A DNA stretch of 64,000 nt from Rhizorhabdus dicambivorans (GCF_002355275.1 NZ_CP023449.1:1032001-1096000); one strand, 5' to 3'. Counted from the stretch's first letter, positions 52,461-61,178 are shown. Made by a program: numbers and translations. The notes: a model not told the origin generated them from the sequence alone.

Positions 52461-53780
52461 ATGTGGCCTTATTATCCCGATCTGCTCGAACGGCCGGTGC
52501 CGCGCTATACGAGCTACCCTACCGCTGCTGAATTCACCGAAGCGGTCGGCTCATCGGTCCAGTCGGCGGCGCTCGATGCCGTCACATCGCATACGGACAT
52601 CTCGCTCTACGTCCATATTCCCTATTGCCAGGAGATTTGCTGGTATTGCGGGTGTAACACAGGGGCGGCTAATCGCAGCGGGCGTATCGCCTCTTATCTC
52701 GACGCCCTGGAGGACGAAATCCATGTGGTTGCCCGGCATCTGGGCGGGCGCGGGCGGGTAGGGAGGATCGCCTTTGGCGGCGGCAGCCCCAATGCGATCG
52801 CTCCGCTGGCCTTCGTCCGCTTGCTCGATCGGATTGTCACCGAGCTTGACGCGGCGGGGGCGGAAATATCGATCGAGCTTGATCCGCGCTCGCTCGATGA
52901 GGCCTGGTACGATGTCCTGCGCGACACGCGGGTCACGCGCGCGAGCCTCGGTGTCCAGACGTTCACACCCCATATCCAGCAGGCGATTGGGCGCATCCAG
53001 CCGCTGGCGATGATCGAGCAGGCCGTGGGACGGTTGCGGGATGCGGGTGTGGAGTCGCTCAATTTCGATCTGATGTACGGCCTTCCGCATCAACATCTCG
53101 CGGACCTCGGCACGACCCTCGCCGAGGCCATCCGGCTCGCGCCCGAACGTATCGCGCTATTCGGCTATGCCCATCTGCCCTCGCTGATCGCCCGGCAGCA
53201 GCGTATAGATGGCCAAGCGTTGCCCGACGGGCACAAGCGGTTCGAGCAGGCTGCTCACGGGTTCAAGATACTGACAGCCGCCGGCTATCGGGCGATCGGG
53301 TTCGACCATTTCGCCCGGCCGTCGGATCCGCTGGCCATCGCCGGGGCGCAGGGGCGTCTTCACCGCAATTTCCAGGGCTTTACCGATGATCCGGCCGGAG
53401 TCCTCATCGGTCTCGGCGCCAGCGCGATCAGCCAGTTTCCCGGTGCGATCATACAGAATGAGAAGATGGCGGGCCGGTATCGGATGCTGGTGGCCGCACA
53501 TCAACTCGCCGGACGTCGCGGGGTCGAACGCCACGAAGAAGACCACTGGCGCGGCAAGATCATCGAGCAGCTTCTCTGCCAGGGAGAGGCGCGGATGAGC
53601 GAGGATCGGCTATCCCGCGTCCGCCATGATCTCGAACCGTTCGTCGAAAAGGGCCTGGTCCGTTGCGGACCCACCTTTGTCCGGCTGCTGCCGGCAGGCC
53701 TTCCCTACGCCCGTGCCGTGGCAAGCTGCTTCGATCACTATCGCGCCTTCAGCAAAGGTCATTTCAGCCATGCGGTCTAG
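52461..53780 (+). CDS. hemN: Oxygen-independent coproporphyrinogen III oxidase
   Basis: A 439-residue radical SAM enzyme. LLERPVPRYTSYPTAAEF is the HemN N-terminal signature. YVHIPYCQEICWYCGCN holds the [4Fe-4S] cysteines at 56, 60 and 63 with the extra Cys 65, matching E. coli HemN spacing. Further blocks are RIAFGGGSPNAI, ASLGVQTFTPHIQQAIGRIQ and FDLMYGLPHQ. The C-terminal domain has FARPSDPLAIAGAQGRLHRN and LIGLGASAISQFPG. It makes protoporphyrinogen IX without O2, needed for haem supply to cbb3 oxidase in low oxygen. An exact FNR box lies 34 bases upstream. Confidence 0.96.
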   Translation: MWPYYPDLLERPVPRYTSYPTAAEFTEAVGSSVQSAALDAVTSHTDISLYVHIPYCQEICWYCGCNTGAANRSGRIASYLDALEDEIHVVARHLGGRGRVGRIAFGGGSPNAIAPLAFVRLLDRIVTELDAAGAEISIELDPRSLDEAWYDVLRDTRVTRASLGVQTFTPHIQQAIGRIQPLAMIEQAVGRLRDAGVESLNFDLMYGLPHQHLADLGTTLAEAIRLAPERIALFGYAHLPSLIARQQRIDGQALPDGHKRFEQAAHGFKILTAAGYRAIGFDHFARPSDPLAIAGAQGRLHRNFQGFTDDPAGVLIGLGASAISQFPGAIIQNEKMAGRYRMLVAAHQLAGRRGVERHEEDHWRGKIIEQLLCQGEARMSEDRLSRVRHDLEPFVEKGLVRCGPTFVRLLPAGLPYARAVASCFDHYRAFSKGHFSHAV

Positions 53781-54012
53781 GCTGATCCCCATCGGCGCCT
53801 TACCAGCGCTCGTCGCATTGGCGCTGTTCGGCCATCCGCCAATGGCGGCTGGGCCGATCATGCTGAAGGGCGCTCTGTGCGGTTCGGCGGGCGTCTTCCC
53901 GATCCCGTTGAAGCGCACCCGGCGATCGGAGGACGAGCATGGGCCCTGTCCGGCGGGATGCCACGCGGTCTGCTCAGCTCGCAAGCGCTCGCTTCCGGGG
54001 AGCAACGCATGA
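53770..54012 (+). CDS. Small exported Cys-rich protein overlapping hemN
   Basis: An 80-residue frame whose ATG overlaps the last 11 bases of hemN, so it would be translationally coupled. It has a hydrophobic N-terminal segment (LIPIGALPALVALALFGHPP) like a signal peptide or anchor. A basic linker ending PIPLKRTRRSEDEHGPC follows, then a cysteine cluster CPAGCHAVCSARKR. No family was recognised. Position and composition suggest a small secreted or membrane metal- or haem-related protein expressed with hemN. It could also be a chance frame, although no alternative gene occupies this interval. Confidence 0.55.
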   Translation: MRSRLIPIGALPALVALALFGHPPMAAGPIMLKGALCGSAGVFPIPLKRTRRSEDEHGPCPAGCHAVCSARKRSLPGSNA

Positions 54013-54066
54013 TCGGCGGATCTCGGCGCGATTGTTCATCGCTCGCCCAAGCTTGAGGATACTCTC

Positions 54067-54462
54067 GTGGCTGACCCTCGCCCCGTTGACATCACCCCCT
54101 ATGAACTTCTCGGAGGCGCTGAGACGGTCAAACGCATCGTCGATCGCTTCTATGACCTCATGGACGAGGATCCCGCGTTCGTCAGGTTGCGCGCCATGCA
54201 TGCCGACGATCTGACACCCATGCGCGCATCGCTGACCGGCTTTCTGATCGGCTGGAGCGGCGGTCCGCGGAGCTGGTTCGAGCAGAATCCCGGCAGATGC
54301 ATGATGTCGGCGCACGCCAAGCTTGCAATTGACGAAGAGACGGCCGCGCAATGGCGTCGGGCGATGGCGCGCGCGATCGCCGAGTGCAGCATCGACGAGA
54401 CGCTGGCGGAGAGGCTGAACGAGGTCTTCGCCCGCATGGCCGGCGCTATGGTGCGCCATTGA
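54067..54462 (+). CDS. Group II truncated haemoglobin
   Basis: A 131-residue protein of the usual trHb length. The pattern TPYELLGGAETVKRIVDRFY has the B10 Tyr at the end of the first helix pair. DEDPAFVRLRAMHADDLTPM, FLIGWSGGPRSWFEQNPG and the proximal His in RCMMSAHAKLAIDEETAA follow. TrHbs bind O2 or NO and often detoxify NO or peroxides under low oxygen. It follows hemN and the small Cys-rich frame on the same strand and may share their FNR-controlled promoter. Confidence 0.92.
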   Translation: MADPRPVDITPYELLGGAETVKRIVDRFYDLMDEDPAFVRLRAMHADDLTPMRASLTGFLIGWSGGPRSWFEQNPGRCMMSAHAKLAIDEETAAQWRRAMARAIAECSIDETLAERLNEVFARMAGAMVRH

Positions 54463-54562
54463 CCGAAGCGCCGATCAAGCAGCAAGCGCCCCTGTGACCA
54501 GCACCCGGCGAGAGCGGGGTGGTGAAGATGAAGCCTGGGGCGTGGGAGCGACTTACATCGAT

Positions 54563-54593
54563 GACACTTTACCGGACCACCCGGTAAAGTGTC
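54563..54593. repeat. Perfect 13-bp inverted repeat between convergent genes
   Basis: GACACTTTACCGG (54563-54575) and CCGGTAAAGTGTC (54581-54593) are exact reverse complements around a five-base loop. It lies between the truncated haemoglobin gene (plus) and the pseudo-receiver gene (minus). No T-run follows on either strand, so it could be a transcript-end stabilising hairpin, a protein-binding palindrome or a mobile-element scar. Confidence 0.6.
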
Positions 54594-54645
54594 GCGAATG
54601 GTAATGGGCAACCGAGTTGGGGAGTGACCAGCCGACCCGCCCGCG

Positions 54646-55017
54646 TCATGCCGCGTGAGCGAGCGCAGGCGCCGGACGGCGCGCGGCCACCTCGGCTTGC
54701 GCGATCTCATCGGTCGCATAAGGGCCCTCGAGTGTCACGGCCGGGCCCAGGCATCGCAAGGCTGCCGCCGGGTCCGCGGTTGCGACGATGATCGGTGCTC
54801 CCGCGCGCTCGCTCAGGTCGCGCAGCACGTCGGTCGTCTGGGTGAGGGTGCTGTCGGGGATAAGGACGATGAGGCTTGGGGGGCAGCACGATGCCACCAG
54901 AGCGGCTTCGCCCGTGTCGCGCGCCACGATGATCGAACGGTAGCCCGCATTCCAGAGCTTGTCCTGAAGCGTGTCGATCGAAGTCCGGTCACAGCCGATG
55001 ATCAATGCATGGTCCAT
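54646..55017 (-). CDS. Receiver-like domain protein lacking phosphorylation residues
   Basis: A 123-residue protein from the ATG at 55017, preceded by AGGAGGGTAAG on its strand. It has the alternating beta/alpha layout of a CheY-like domain: HALIIGCDRTSIDTLQDKLW, IIVARDTGEAALVASCCP, SLIVLIPDSTLTQTTDVL and APIIVATADPAAAL. The acidic pocket is CDR instead of DDE, the phospho-acceptor position carries no Asp (LIVLIPDS), and the final Lys-Pro is Glu-Gly-Pro. It is best read as a pseudo-receiver. It lies 75 bases downstream of the HdeD-like gene on the same strand. Confidence 0.72.
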   Translation of the reverse strand: MDHALIIGCDRTSIDTLQDKLWNAGYRSIIVARDTGEAALVASCCPPSLIVLIPDSTLTQTTDVLRDLSERAGAPIIVATADPAAALRCLGPAVTLEGPYATDEIAQAEVAARRPAPALAHAA

Positions 55018-55092
55018 CTTACCCTCCTGGTCGCGTCTTCTTATGGGTAGCGTCCCCGTGCGGCTTGCCATTACGTAGATCGCACAGGGTGC

Positions 55093-55659
55093 TCAGTTCT
55101 CCTCCTCGATGACCGCGAAGCGATGGCTCACACCGCTGAGGATGAGCGCCATGCCGAGCGCGGTCAGATCGAGGACGGCGAGGCTTCCCACCATCATCAG
55201 CGAATTTCGCGGCCAATCCATGCCGATCGCCGTGCCCGCGATGATCGAGATGCAGCCCGATAGCAGTACCCATTGGACATGTTCGCGCACACCGATCAGG
55301 AGGCGTGCGATGCCGGAGAGGCCGAGCAGGACCGCGAGCGCCAATGTCAGGGCCCTTAGGCTGAGAAACGGTTCGAGCAGGATCGCCAGCGCGGCGCCCG
55401 CATAGAATAGCCCGCTCAGCGACCAAAGCCCGGCGTCCCCGAGGTGGCGAAGACCCAGACCCAATAGGATCGGCCCGGCACCGGTCAGGATGGTCAAGCC
55501 GACCACGGTGACGTCGATCGCCGGGGCCCGGAGGATGTGGAGCGAGAGGAAGGCCGCGAGACCGAGGAAAACAAGACCCACCGCGACGCAGCTGGCCCGT
55601 GCGGTGCGGCCCAGTTCCTCATCCTCATCATTGGGCGTCGGCAAAGCAGACACAGGCAT
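55093..55659 (-). CDS. HdeD-family (DUF308) membrane protein
   Basis: A 188-residue protein with a short acidic cytosolic N-terminus (TPNDEDEELGRTARAS) and six hydrophobic helices in three pairs. These include VAVGLVFLGLAAFLSLHILR, TVVGLTILTGAGPILLGLGL and WVLLSGCISIIAGTAIGMDW, the repeat-like DUF308/HdeD architecture. HdeD-type proteins are linked to acid and envelope stress, but their biochemistry is unclear. It is divergent from the universal stress protein gene, and the shared interval of about 120 bases probably holds both promoters. Confidence 0.88.
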   Translation of the reverse strand: MPVSALPTPNDEDEELGRTARASCVAVGLVFLGLAAFLSLHILRAPAIDVTVVGLTILTGAGPILLGLGLRHLGDAGLWSLSGLFYAGAALAILLEPFLSLRALTLALAVLLGLSGIARLLIGVREHVQWVLLSGCISIIAGTAIGMDWPRNSLMMVGSLAVLDLTALGMALILSGVSHRFAVIEEEN

Positions 55660-55782
55660 CCTTCCTTGTCAGGCAAGATCGTGCTGCGCATGGTGAAACC
55701 AGACTATCCGCAACATTACCAATGCCAGCCGACGAGGCCGAAACCTAACCTCGCCTTATTTCGTCGGCTGATGGAGGCGAGG

Positions 55783-56586
55783 ATGAAGAATATATTGGTG
55801 CTCGTTCACGATGATCCGGGGCAGGAGGCGCGGCTGCAGGCGGCGCTCGATGTCACGCGCGCGCTCAAGGGTCATCTCAACTGTCTTGACGTCGTCATCA
55901 TGCCCGTGGTGATCGGTTACGACTGGAGCGGATATGCGGGGGCGATGCTGCTTGAGGAGGAGCGCGCGGCGGAAAAGGTGAACCGGCTGGTGCTGGAAAA
56001 GCGGCTCGCGCGCGAGGGCGTGGCCTGGAGCTGGCTCAATGCGACCGGCGATCTGGTCTCCTCCATCGAGCGCGCTGCCGTGCTGAACGAACTGATCGTG
56101 GTCAATTGCCGGCTGGACGCGACGACCTATCCCGATATGCGTGCATCCACGTCCAATCTCATCGTCACCAGCGGCAAGCCAATCCTCGCCGTGCCTGAAT
56201 CCGGCCGCGGTTTCGCCGTATCGGGACGCGCCCTTGTCGCGTGGGACGGCTCGCTCGAGTCCGACGCTGCGCTGCAGGCGGCGATCCCGCTTCTGCGCCA
56301 AGCGACGCACGTCACCATCGTCGAGATCGACGATGGCTCGCTCGACATCCCTGCCGAAGATGCCGCCGCGTTCCTTTCGCGGCATGGGGTCCATTCGCTC
56401 ATCATTCGCGATGAGGCGCCACACGGTCAGACCGGCCGCCGGCTGCTCGCCTTGATCGCGGATCGAAAGGCCGATTATGTGGTCATGGGCGGATTCGGCC
56501 ATTCGCGGTTGTCCGAGGCGCTGATGGGTGGCGTGACCCGCACGCTCTTGACCCATAGCCCGGTGCCGCTGCTGCTCGTGCATTGA
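55783..56586 (+). CDS. Universal stress protein, two-domain UspA type
   Basis: A 267-residue protein from the ATG at 55783, preceded by GGAGGCGAGG. It has two UspA-like halves. The first (MKNILVLVHDDPGQEARLQA) is degenerate. The second ends with the ATP-binding signature YVVMGGFGHSRLSEALMGGV followed by TRTLLTHSPVPLLLVH (G-x2-G-x9-G-S/T type). Tandem Usp proteins are typical of FNR/FixK-controlled low-oxygen regulons. It sits between HdeD-like and FixJ-like genes, consistent with such control, though no clear FNR box was found upstream. Confidence 0.92.
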   Translation: MKNILVLVHDDPGQEARLQAALDVTRALKGHLNCLDVVIMPVVIGYDWSGYAGAMLLEEERAAEKVNRLVLEKRLAREGVAWSWLNATGDLVSSIERAAVLNELIVVNCRLDATTYPDMRASTSNLIVTSGKPILAVPESGRGFAVSGRALVAWDGSLESDAALQAAIPLLRQATHVTIVEIDDGSLDIPAEDAAAFLSRHGVHSLIIRDEAPHGQTGRRLLALIADRKADYVVMGGFGHSRLSEALMGGVTRTLLTHSPVPLLLVH

Positions 56587-56735
56587 GTGAGATTGACCGG
56601 GGAGCTGGCGACAAAAAGGGCGGGGCGATCACGGCCGCCGTTCTTTCGCCAGGCAGTGCGGCTGGGGATCTGCCGGGCGATGCCCTTATATGCCGCGTGC
56701 GGTCCCTGGCTCCGGCCGATCGAGGCGGTAAAGTA

Positions 56736-57075
56736 TCACGACCGACAAAATCTCTCGCGGAGCGCGCTTGTCCTGCCGACCACCGCCTCCCAGCGGCCGA
56801 CAGGTCGACGATCCTCCCATAGGCTCGCCTCGAAAGCCGCCGTGTTGACGAGGAGATAACGGTGCCCGGTTGGCGCGGCATCCAGCGCCGGCGGTCGAGA
56901 TTGGTGGCGAGGGTGGCGCGGCGCCCCGGGATCGGTGTCGCTCGCATACAGCGCCTGCAGACCCTTGTAGAAGGGATGCGAAGGCCGCGCTGCACTGTGG
57001 CGGCGCGGATTGGCCCCCTGCGGTGGTATTGGCGACGGCGGCGACGAGGCAGGCGAGAATGAGGAGATTGCACAT
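56736..57075 (-). pseudogene. L,D-transpeptidase (YkuD-like) remnant
   Basis: From an ATG at 57075 the frame gives a signal-peptide-like start (CNLLILACLVAAVANTTAGG) and PPQCSAAFASLLQG. After a frameshift near 56970 the next frame reads FYKGLQALYASDTDPGAP and RYLLVNTAAFEASLWEDRRP, then VGRWEAVVGRTSA. The last part is the first strand pair of a YkuD catalytic domain. The downstream catalytic His and S-x-G-C-x-R segments are absent. The stop is at 56736, so the gene is both frameshifted and truncated. Confidence 0.6.
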
Positions 57076-57134
57076 GACGCTTGATCGCCAGTCGAGCGGC
57101 TTGCCACAAATGGAACATGTACGCAGGATGCCGC

Positions 57135-57497
57135 TCAGACGCCCTGCCAGGGATCGCGATTGGGCTCGTCCAGTTGTTCTGCACCATCGGCGCGCAGACC
57201 GGATCGGCAACAGCCTGCAAGGGCTGGCAATTTTCGGCGTTGCGCGAAGGCGATTTCCAGCAGCGCCGACAGGCTGGACGCGCCGAGTTTGCGCATCAAC
57301 CGGCCGCGATGGACTTCGACCGTGCGGTGGCTGATGCCAAGCAACGCGCCGATCTGCTTGTTGGTCAAGCCTTCGACCAGGCCCGCCACTACCTCGCGTT
57401 CGCGATCGGTCAGACTGTCGAGCGACGGCTGCCGATGGCGAGATCGTGCCGGGCCGTTGCGAAGCGGTCGCTCAGACCTCTCGAGCCGCCGCGCCAC
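57135..57497 (-). CDS. LuxR/FixJ-type DNA-binding half of a split response regulator
   Basis: A 120-residue frame from a GTG at 57497 that begins two bases after the stop of the receiver-domain gene (TGACCGTG). The HTH reads LTDREREVVAGLVEGLTNKQ then IGALLGISHRTVEVHRGRLM, the FixJ/NarL signature, followed by KLGASSLSALLEIAFAQRRK and a 40-residue tail without motif. In normal FixJ proteins this domain is fused to the preceding receiver. Here it is in another frame, so it is either a separate protein made by reinitiation or the 3' part of a frameshifted gene. Confidence 0.7.
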   Translation of the reverse strand: MARRLERSERPLRNGPARSRHRQPSLDSLTDREREVVAGLVEGLTNKQIGALLGISHRTVEVHRGRLMRKLGASSLSALLEIAFAQRRKLPALAGCCRSGLRADGAEQLDEPNRDPWQGV

Positions 57498-57499
57498 GG

Positions 57500-57904
57500 T
57501 CAGCCCTCTGCCGCTGGTCGAGCGAGCCGTTCGACTGCCCGGACGAGGATATGTTGGCGGAGCGGCTTCTCGAACACTGCATCGAATCCGGCCTGCCTGG
57601 CCCTTGCGGTCAAGTCCGCCGAAGGAAAAGCAGTGATGAGCAGCGCGTGACCGGACCAGCCCTTTTCGCGCAGCTGGCGGAGTGTCTCGATGCCATCGCA
57701 ATCACTCATACGATAATCGGCTACGAGGCAGGTCGCATCGAGCGCGCTCTGGTCGGCGAGCAGCGTCGTGCCGGTCGCATAAGCCCGCACGTCGAAACCA
57801 TTGGCCTGCAGCAGAAGCTGGAGTGAGCGACGGACGCCGGGCTCATCCTCGACCAGTAATATTCTCGTCTTATCGTTCGCCAGCACCCCGAGGGGGATAT
57901 CCAT
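57500..57904 (-). CDS. FixJ-type receiver domain (split from its HTH)
   Basis: A 134-residue receiver domain: TRILLVEDEPGVRRSLQLLL (acidic pocket), LVADYRMSDCDGIETLRQLR with the phospho-acceptor Asp, ALLITAFPSADLTARARQAG and AVFEKPLRQHILVRAVERLA with the conserved Lys-Pro. It stops at 57500-57502, where an intact FixJ would continue through a linker to the HTH found in the next frame. It lies 77 bases downstream of fixJ on the same strand. As a lone receiver it could act as a phosphate sink or partner for FixL. Confidence 0.8.
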   Translation of the reverse strand: MDIPLGVLANDKTRILLVEDEPGVRRSLQLLLQANGFDVRAYATGTTLLADQSALDATCLVADYRMSDCDGIETLRQLREKGWSGHALLITAFPSADLTARARQAGFDAVFEKPLRQHILVRAVERLARPAAEG

Positions 57905-57981
57905 GATGTTTTCTTCCCTGTGAGTTCATCTGATCTCGCAGACAGGGAGTCGGCGGTCGCTACGCAAATATCCCGATAGGG

Positions 57982-58596
57982 TCAGGCTCCAAGGCCCGCG
58001 GCGAACGCGATGCGCAGCGCATCGGAGAGGCTGCGAACGTCGAGCTTCGACATCAGATTGGCCCGGTGGACCTCGACCGTGCGCGGCGAGATGCCAAGAT
58101 CATAGGCGATCGTCTTGTTGGGCAGACCTTGCGCCAGGCCTTCGAGCACGTCGCGCTCGCGCGGCGTGAGAACGCCGAGCAGGGTCTGCGCTTCGTTGGC
58201 GCGCACCATGATATCGCCTGCTGCTGACAGCCGTTCGAATGCGGTCTCGATCGATGCCAGTAGTACGGCCTTCTGGAACGGCTTTTCAAGAAAATCGACC
58301 GCGCCCGCCTTCATCGCCTTCACCGCGATCGTGACGTCACCATGCCCGGTGAGGATGATCACCGGCATGGTGATGCCCTTCTCGATCAGAGCCTGCTGGA
58401 CCTCAAGGCCGTCCATGTCGGGCATCCGCACGTCCAAGAGGATACAGCCCTCGGCGAGGTGACGGACCTCCTTCATGAAAGCGACACCGCTCGGCCAGGT
58501 CTCGACCACGAAACCCGAAGTCTTGAGCATGAAGCTCGCCGCACGGCGGACGGCGTCCTCATCGTCGATGATATGTACCAGTCGCCTGTCACTCAT
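57982..58596 (-). CDS. fixJ: Oxygen-responsive response regulator FixJ
   Basis: A 204-residue protein from the ATG at 58596, overlapping the fixL stop by eight bases. The receiver domain has [40 protein letters not shown] with the phospho-Asp near 54, [20 protein letters not shown] and [20 protein letters not shown]. The C-terminal HTH has [20 protein letters not shown] and [20 protein letters not shown]. It is the cognate partner of FixL, activating fixK/fnr-type genes when oxygen is low. Confidence 0.95.
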   Translation of the reverse strand: MSDRRLVHIIDDEDAVRRAASFMLKTSGFVVETWPSGVAFMKEVRHLAEGCILLDVRMPDMDGLEVQQALIEKGITMPVIILTGHGDVTIAVKAMKAGAVDFLEKPFQKAVLLASIETAFERLSAAGDIMVRANEAQTLLGVLTPRERDVLEGLAQGLPNKTIAYDLGISPRTVEVHRANLMSKLDVRSLSDALRIAFAAGLGA

Positions 58597-60484
58597 CCCG
58601 GTCCTCCGTTGTCGCTCGCACGAGCGTGAAGTGAAATTCGGTACCGCCGCCCGACCGCGGCTCCATCCAGATGCGACCGCCATTGGCTTCGACGATTGTC
58701 CGGCAGATCGACAGCCCCAGGCCCATGCCCTCGGCCTTGGTGCTGACGAACGCGGTAAAAAGCTGCTCTGCGACTTCGGACGCCACACCGGGCCCGGTGT
58801 CAGCAACGGTCACCCGGGCAAATCCGGGCTGGTCGGGCCGGCTGGTGACGGTCAGTTTACGGGTCGTGCTTTCGGCCATCGCCTCGACGGCGTTGCGAAT
58901 AAGATTGATCAGCACCTGCTGGATCTGGACCTTGTCGACGAGCACGGGCGATGCATAGGGGTCGAGGTCGAAGGCAGGCTCGACGCCCTTTTCCTTGGCG
59001 CCCATCAGCCCGAGAACGGCGGCCTCGTTGATCAGGGGCGGCAAGCGCTCGACGGTCTTCTCGACTTCCCCGCGAGCGACGAAGTCGCGCAATCGGCGGA
59101 CGATATGGCCCGCGCGCAACGCTTCCTTAGCCGCATCGTCAAGCGCATCGCGCATCATCGCGAAATCGTCAGGGTTGGGGTCGGCCAAAAGGTCGCGCAA
59201 TGCCTCGGTATAATTGGCGACCGCCGTGATGGGCTGGTTGAGCTCATGGGCAAGCGTCGAGGCCATCGTCCCCATGGCACTGACCCGGGACACATGGATT
59301 AGTTCGGCCTGGAGCGATTCGAGCCGCTCCTCGGTACGCTGGCGTTCGGTCAAGTCGCGAACGAAGCCGGTGAAGAGGCGCTGGGCGCCCTCGGTGGTTT
59401 CGCCGATCGACAGCTCCATTGGGAACGTCGTCCCGTCCTTGCGCTCGCCGAATACCACCCGGCCGATCCCGATGATCCGCTTCTCCCCAGTCTGGAGATA
59501 GCGCGCTAGATAGTTGTCGTGCCGCTCTCGGTCGGGACTGGGCATCAGCCGGCTGACATTGACGCCGAGCAGCTCGCCCTCGTAATAACCAAACAGGCGC
59601 TCGGCGGCCGCGCTGAACGATATGATCGACCCCTGGTCGTCGATGACTATCATCGCGTCGGGTACGGTGGAGAGGATCGAGCGCAGATGACTTTCGCGCG
59701 ACAGGACCGCCTCCTCGGCGGCTCTGCGCTCGGTGATGTCGGATATGACCTTTGCGAAACCCCGAAGCTTGCCATCGGCATCACGCAGTGCCGTCATTGT
59801 GACGCTGGCGAGGAATTCGGAGCCGTCCTTGCGAACCCGCCAATCCTCTTCTTCGATCCTGCCCTCGGCCGCCGCCCGCGCCAAATCTCGATCAGGCTTG
59901 CCGGCCTCGATCGCATCGGCCGGGTAGAAGAGCGCGCTGCTCTGGCCGATGATCTCGGCTTCGGACCATCCCTTGAGGCGTTCCGCGCCCTTGTTCCAGA
60001 TCGTCACGCGACCCTCGGGATCGAGCATATAGATCGCATAGGTCTGCGCGCCGTCGATCAGGAGATTGAGTTCCTCGGCAAGCTCGCCTGCCTCTGTTGC
60101 ACGTTGATCAGCGCGAGCGTCGCTGGCGACAGCGCGAAGGCGCGAGCGGCTGATCGTCTCCGCCAGCAATACGATACCGGCGGCGGTCACGATGAAGGTG
60201 GCTATCTCTACAAAGTCGTTCGGTTCAAACTCGTGTATGTTGGCAAAGCGGGCTCCCATGAGCGTGCCGGCCGTAGCGGCGACCGTCCCGGTGAACGGTC
60301 CCGCCCAAAGACTGGCTAGGAGAACGGGAAGGGTGAAGGGCAGAAAAGCGGCCCTATCGCCGAGCCAGGGTTGCACGGCGAAGCGGAGCGCCGCCGTAAC
60401 TCCGACCAACACCAGCGCGATGCCGACGCGACCGACGAGCGAACGAGAAGCGAGAGCCATCATCGGCATGAATTTCACCCGCAC
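58589..60484 (-). CDS. fixL: Haem-PAS oxygen sensor histidine kinase FixL
   Basis: Up to 631 residues from a GTG at 60484; ATG 60469 is equally possible. An N-terminal set of four membrane segments (about residues 15-115) is followed by a first PAS domain ([20 protein letters not shown]) and a second PAS with the FixL haem motif [20 protein letters not shown] (proximal His). The kinase core has [20 protein letters not shown] with the phospho-His, [15 protein letters not shown] (N-box), [15 protein letters not shown] and [17 protein letters not shown]. Oxygen bound to the haem inhibits autophosphorylation. It is operonic with fixJ. Confidence 0.96.
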   Translation of the reverse strand: MRVKFMPMMALASRSLVGRVGIALVLVGVTAALRFAVQPWLGDRAAFLPFTLPVLLASLWAGPFTGTVAATAGTLMGARFANIHEFEPNDFVEIATFIVTAAGIVLLAETISRSRLRAVASDARADQRATEAGELAEELNLLIDGAQTYAIYMLDPEGRVTIWNKGAERLKGWSEAEIIGQSSALFYPADAIEAGKPDRDLARAAAEGRIEEEDWRVRKDGSEFLASVTMTALRDADGKLRGFAKVISDITERRAAEEAVLSRESHLRSILSTVPDAMIVIDDQGSIISFSAAAERLFGYYEGELLGVNVSRLMPSPDRERHDNYLARYLQTGEKRIIGIGRVVFGERKDGTTFPMELSIGETTEGAQRLFTGFVRDLTERQRTEERLESLQAELIHVSRVSAMGTMASTLAHELNQPITAVANYTEALRDLLADPNPDDFAMMRDALDDAAKEALRAGHIVRRLRDFVARGEVEKTVERLPPLINEAAVLGLMGAKEKGVEPAFDLDPYASPVLVDKVQIQQVLINLIRNAVEAMAESTTRKLTVTSRPDQPGFARVTVADTGPGVASEVAEQLFTAFVSTKAEGMGLGLSICRTIVEANGGRIWMEPRSGGGTEFHFTLVRATTEDRDE

Positions 60485-60794
60485 ACCAGCCTGGGTTGAC
60501 CCTCGATCGGGGGGGCGCCCGAACCGGGCGTTACGGAAACATCATAACTTATCTTATCACGGCGGCAAATTTCTGAGAATCCTCGTGTAAGTAATGTGCC
60601 GTAAGGGGGCGGGCCAGCGCTATCCAGCGGCCAAGGCCGGTAATATGCGGGAATATACGGATAGTGACCGCGGCAATTGGCCCGTTCTAGCGCCGGAACT
60701 GTTATCATCATTTCTTTTCCCCTCTCCGTAACCTTACCAATGGGCAGCGATCAGCGCGTGGCGGATGCTCTCCTTCTTTCAGGCGGAGTCGGTC
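60485..60794. other. Promoter-bearing intergenic region between fixL and the next plus-strand gene
   Basis: About 310 bases without a supportable gene. It contains a short CGCCCG/CGGGCG hairpin at 60516-60530, an AT-rich patch (ATCATAACTTATCTTATCA, about 60539-60557) and a purine/pyrimidine patch near 60710. No FNR box or other known operator was recognised. Confidence 0.5.
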
Positions 60795-61178
60795 ATGACA
60801 GCATTGCTGCACCTTGATGCGATCAACCGTTTGGGTAGGCCGTTCCTGCTCGGAAGCCGGCCGGAGGATGCTGCGCTAGGCCATCGGCTTGAAGATGCGG
60901 CCGAGGCGTTGCGCCACTTGGGAATCATGCCCGCCGCTTCGCCGCTTTCAATCGAACAACTCCACGAGCGGCTCGCTGCCACTCTCGCGCGCGCCAGCAA
61001 CCTTCCGCACAGCGCGTGGCGAGGTCGGCTGGCGATCCGGCCCCGTTCGATTGCGGCGGAGGGAAAGATGGCCTGGGACATCGTGACTCCCGAGCCGGCG
61101 GCGCTCCCGTTCATCCGGCGCGCGGCCGAGCTCGTGCTGCCGTTCGCACCGTTCATCGACGCGGGCAGCCGCGGCTGA
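60795..61178 (+). CDS. Conserved-looking hypothetical protein
   Basis: A 127-residue protein from the ATG at 60795 (AGGCGGAG upstream). It has no signal peptide or membrane segment. The sequence alternates helices (LLHLDAINRLGRPF, HRLEDAAEALRHLGIMPAAS, IEQLHERLAATLARASNLPH) and ends with short strands (GKMAWDIVTPEPAALPFIRR). The family was not recognised. It lies between fixL (divergent) and a decayed DUF1318 gene, in a low-oxygen/stress neighbourhood. Codon composition matches its neighbours, supporting it as a real gene. Confidence 0.65.
   Translation: MTALLHLDAINRLGRPFLLGSRPEDAALGHRLEDAAEALRHLGIMPAASPLSIEQLHERLAATLARASNLPHSAWRGRLAIRPRSIAAEGKMAWDIVTPEPAALPFIRRAAELVLPFAPFIDAGSRG

Noticed and set aside
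55019-55426. A minus-strand frame spanning the HdeD-like gene in another frame
   Set aside because: The HdeD frame shows six clean membrane helices. The alternative is Arg/Gly-rich shadow sequence.
60516-60530. CGCCCG-AAC-CGGGCG as a terminator
   Set aside because: It has only a 6-bp stem and 3-base loop, lies upstream of fixL rather than at a gene end, and has no T tract.
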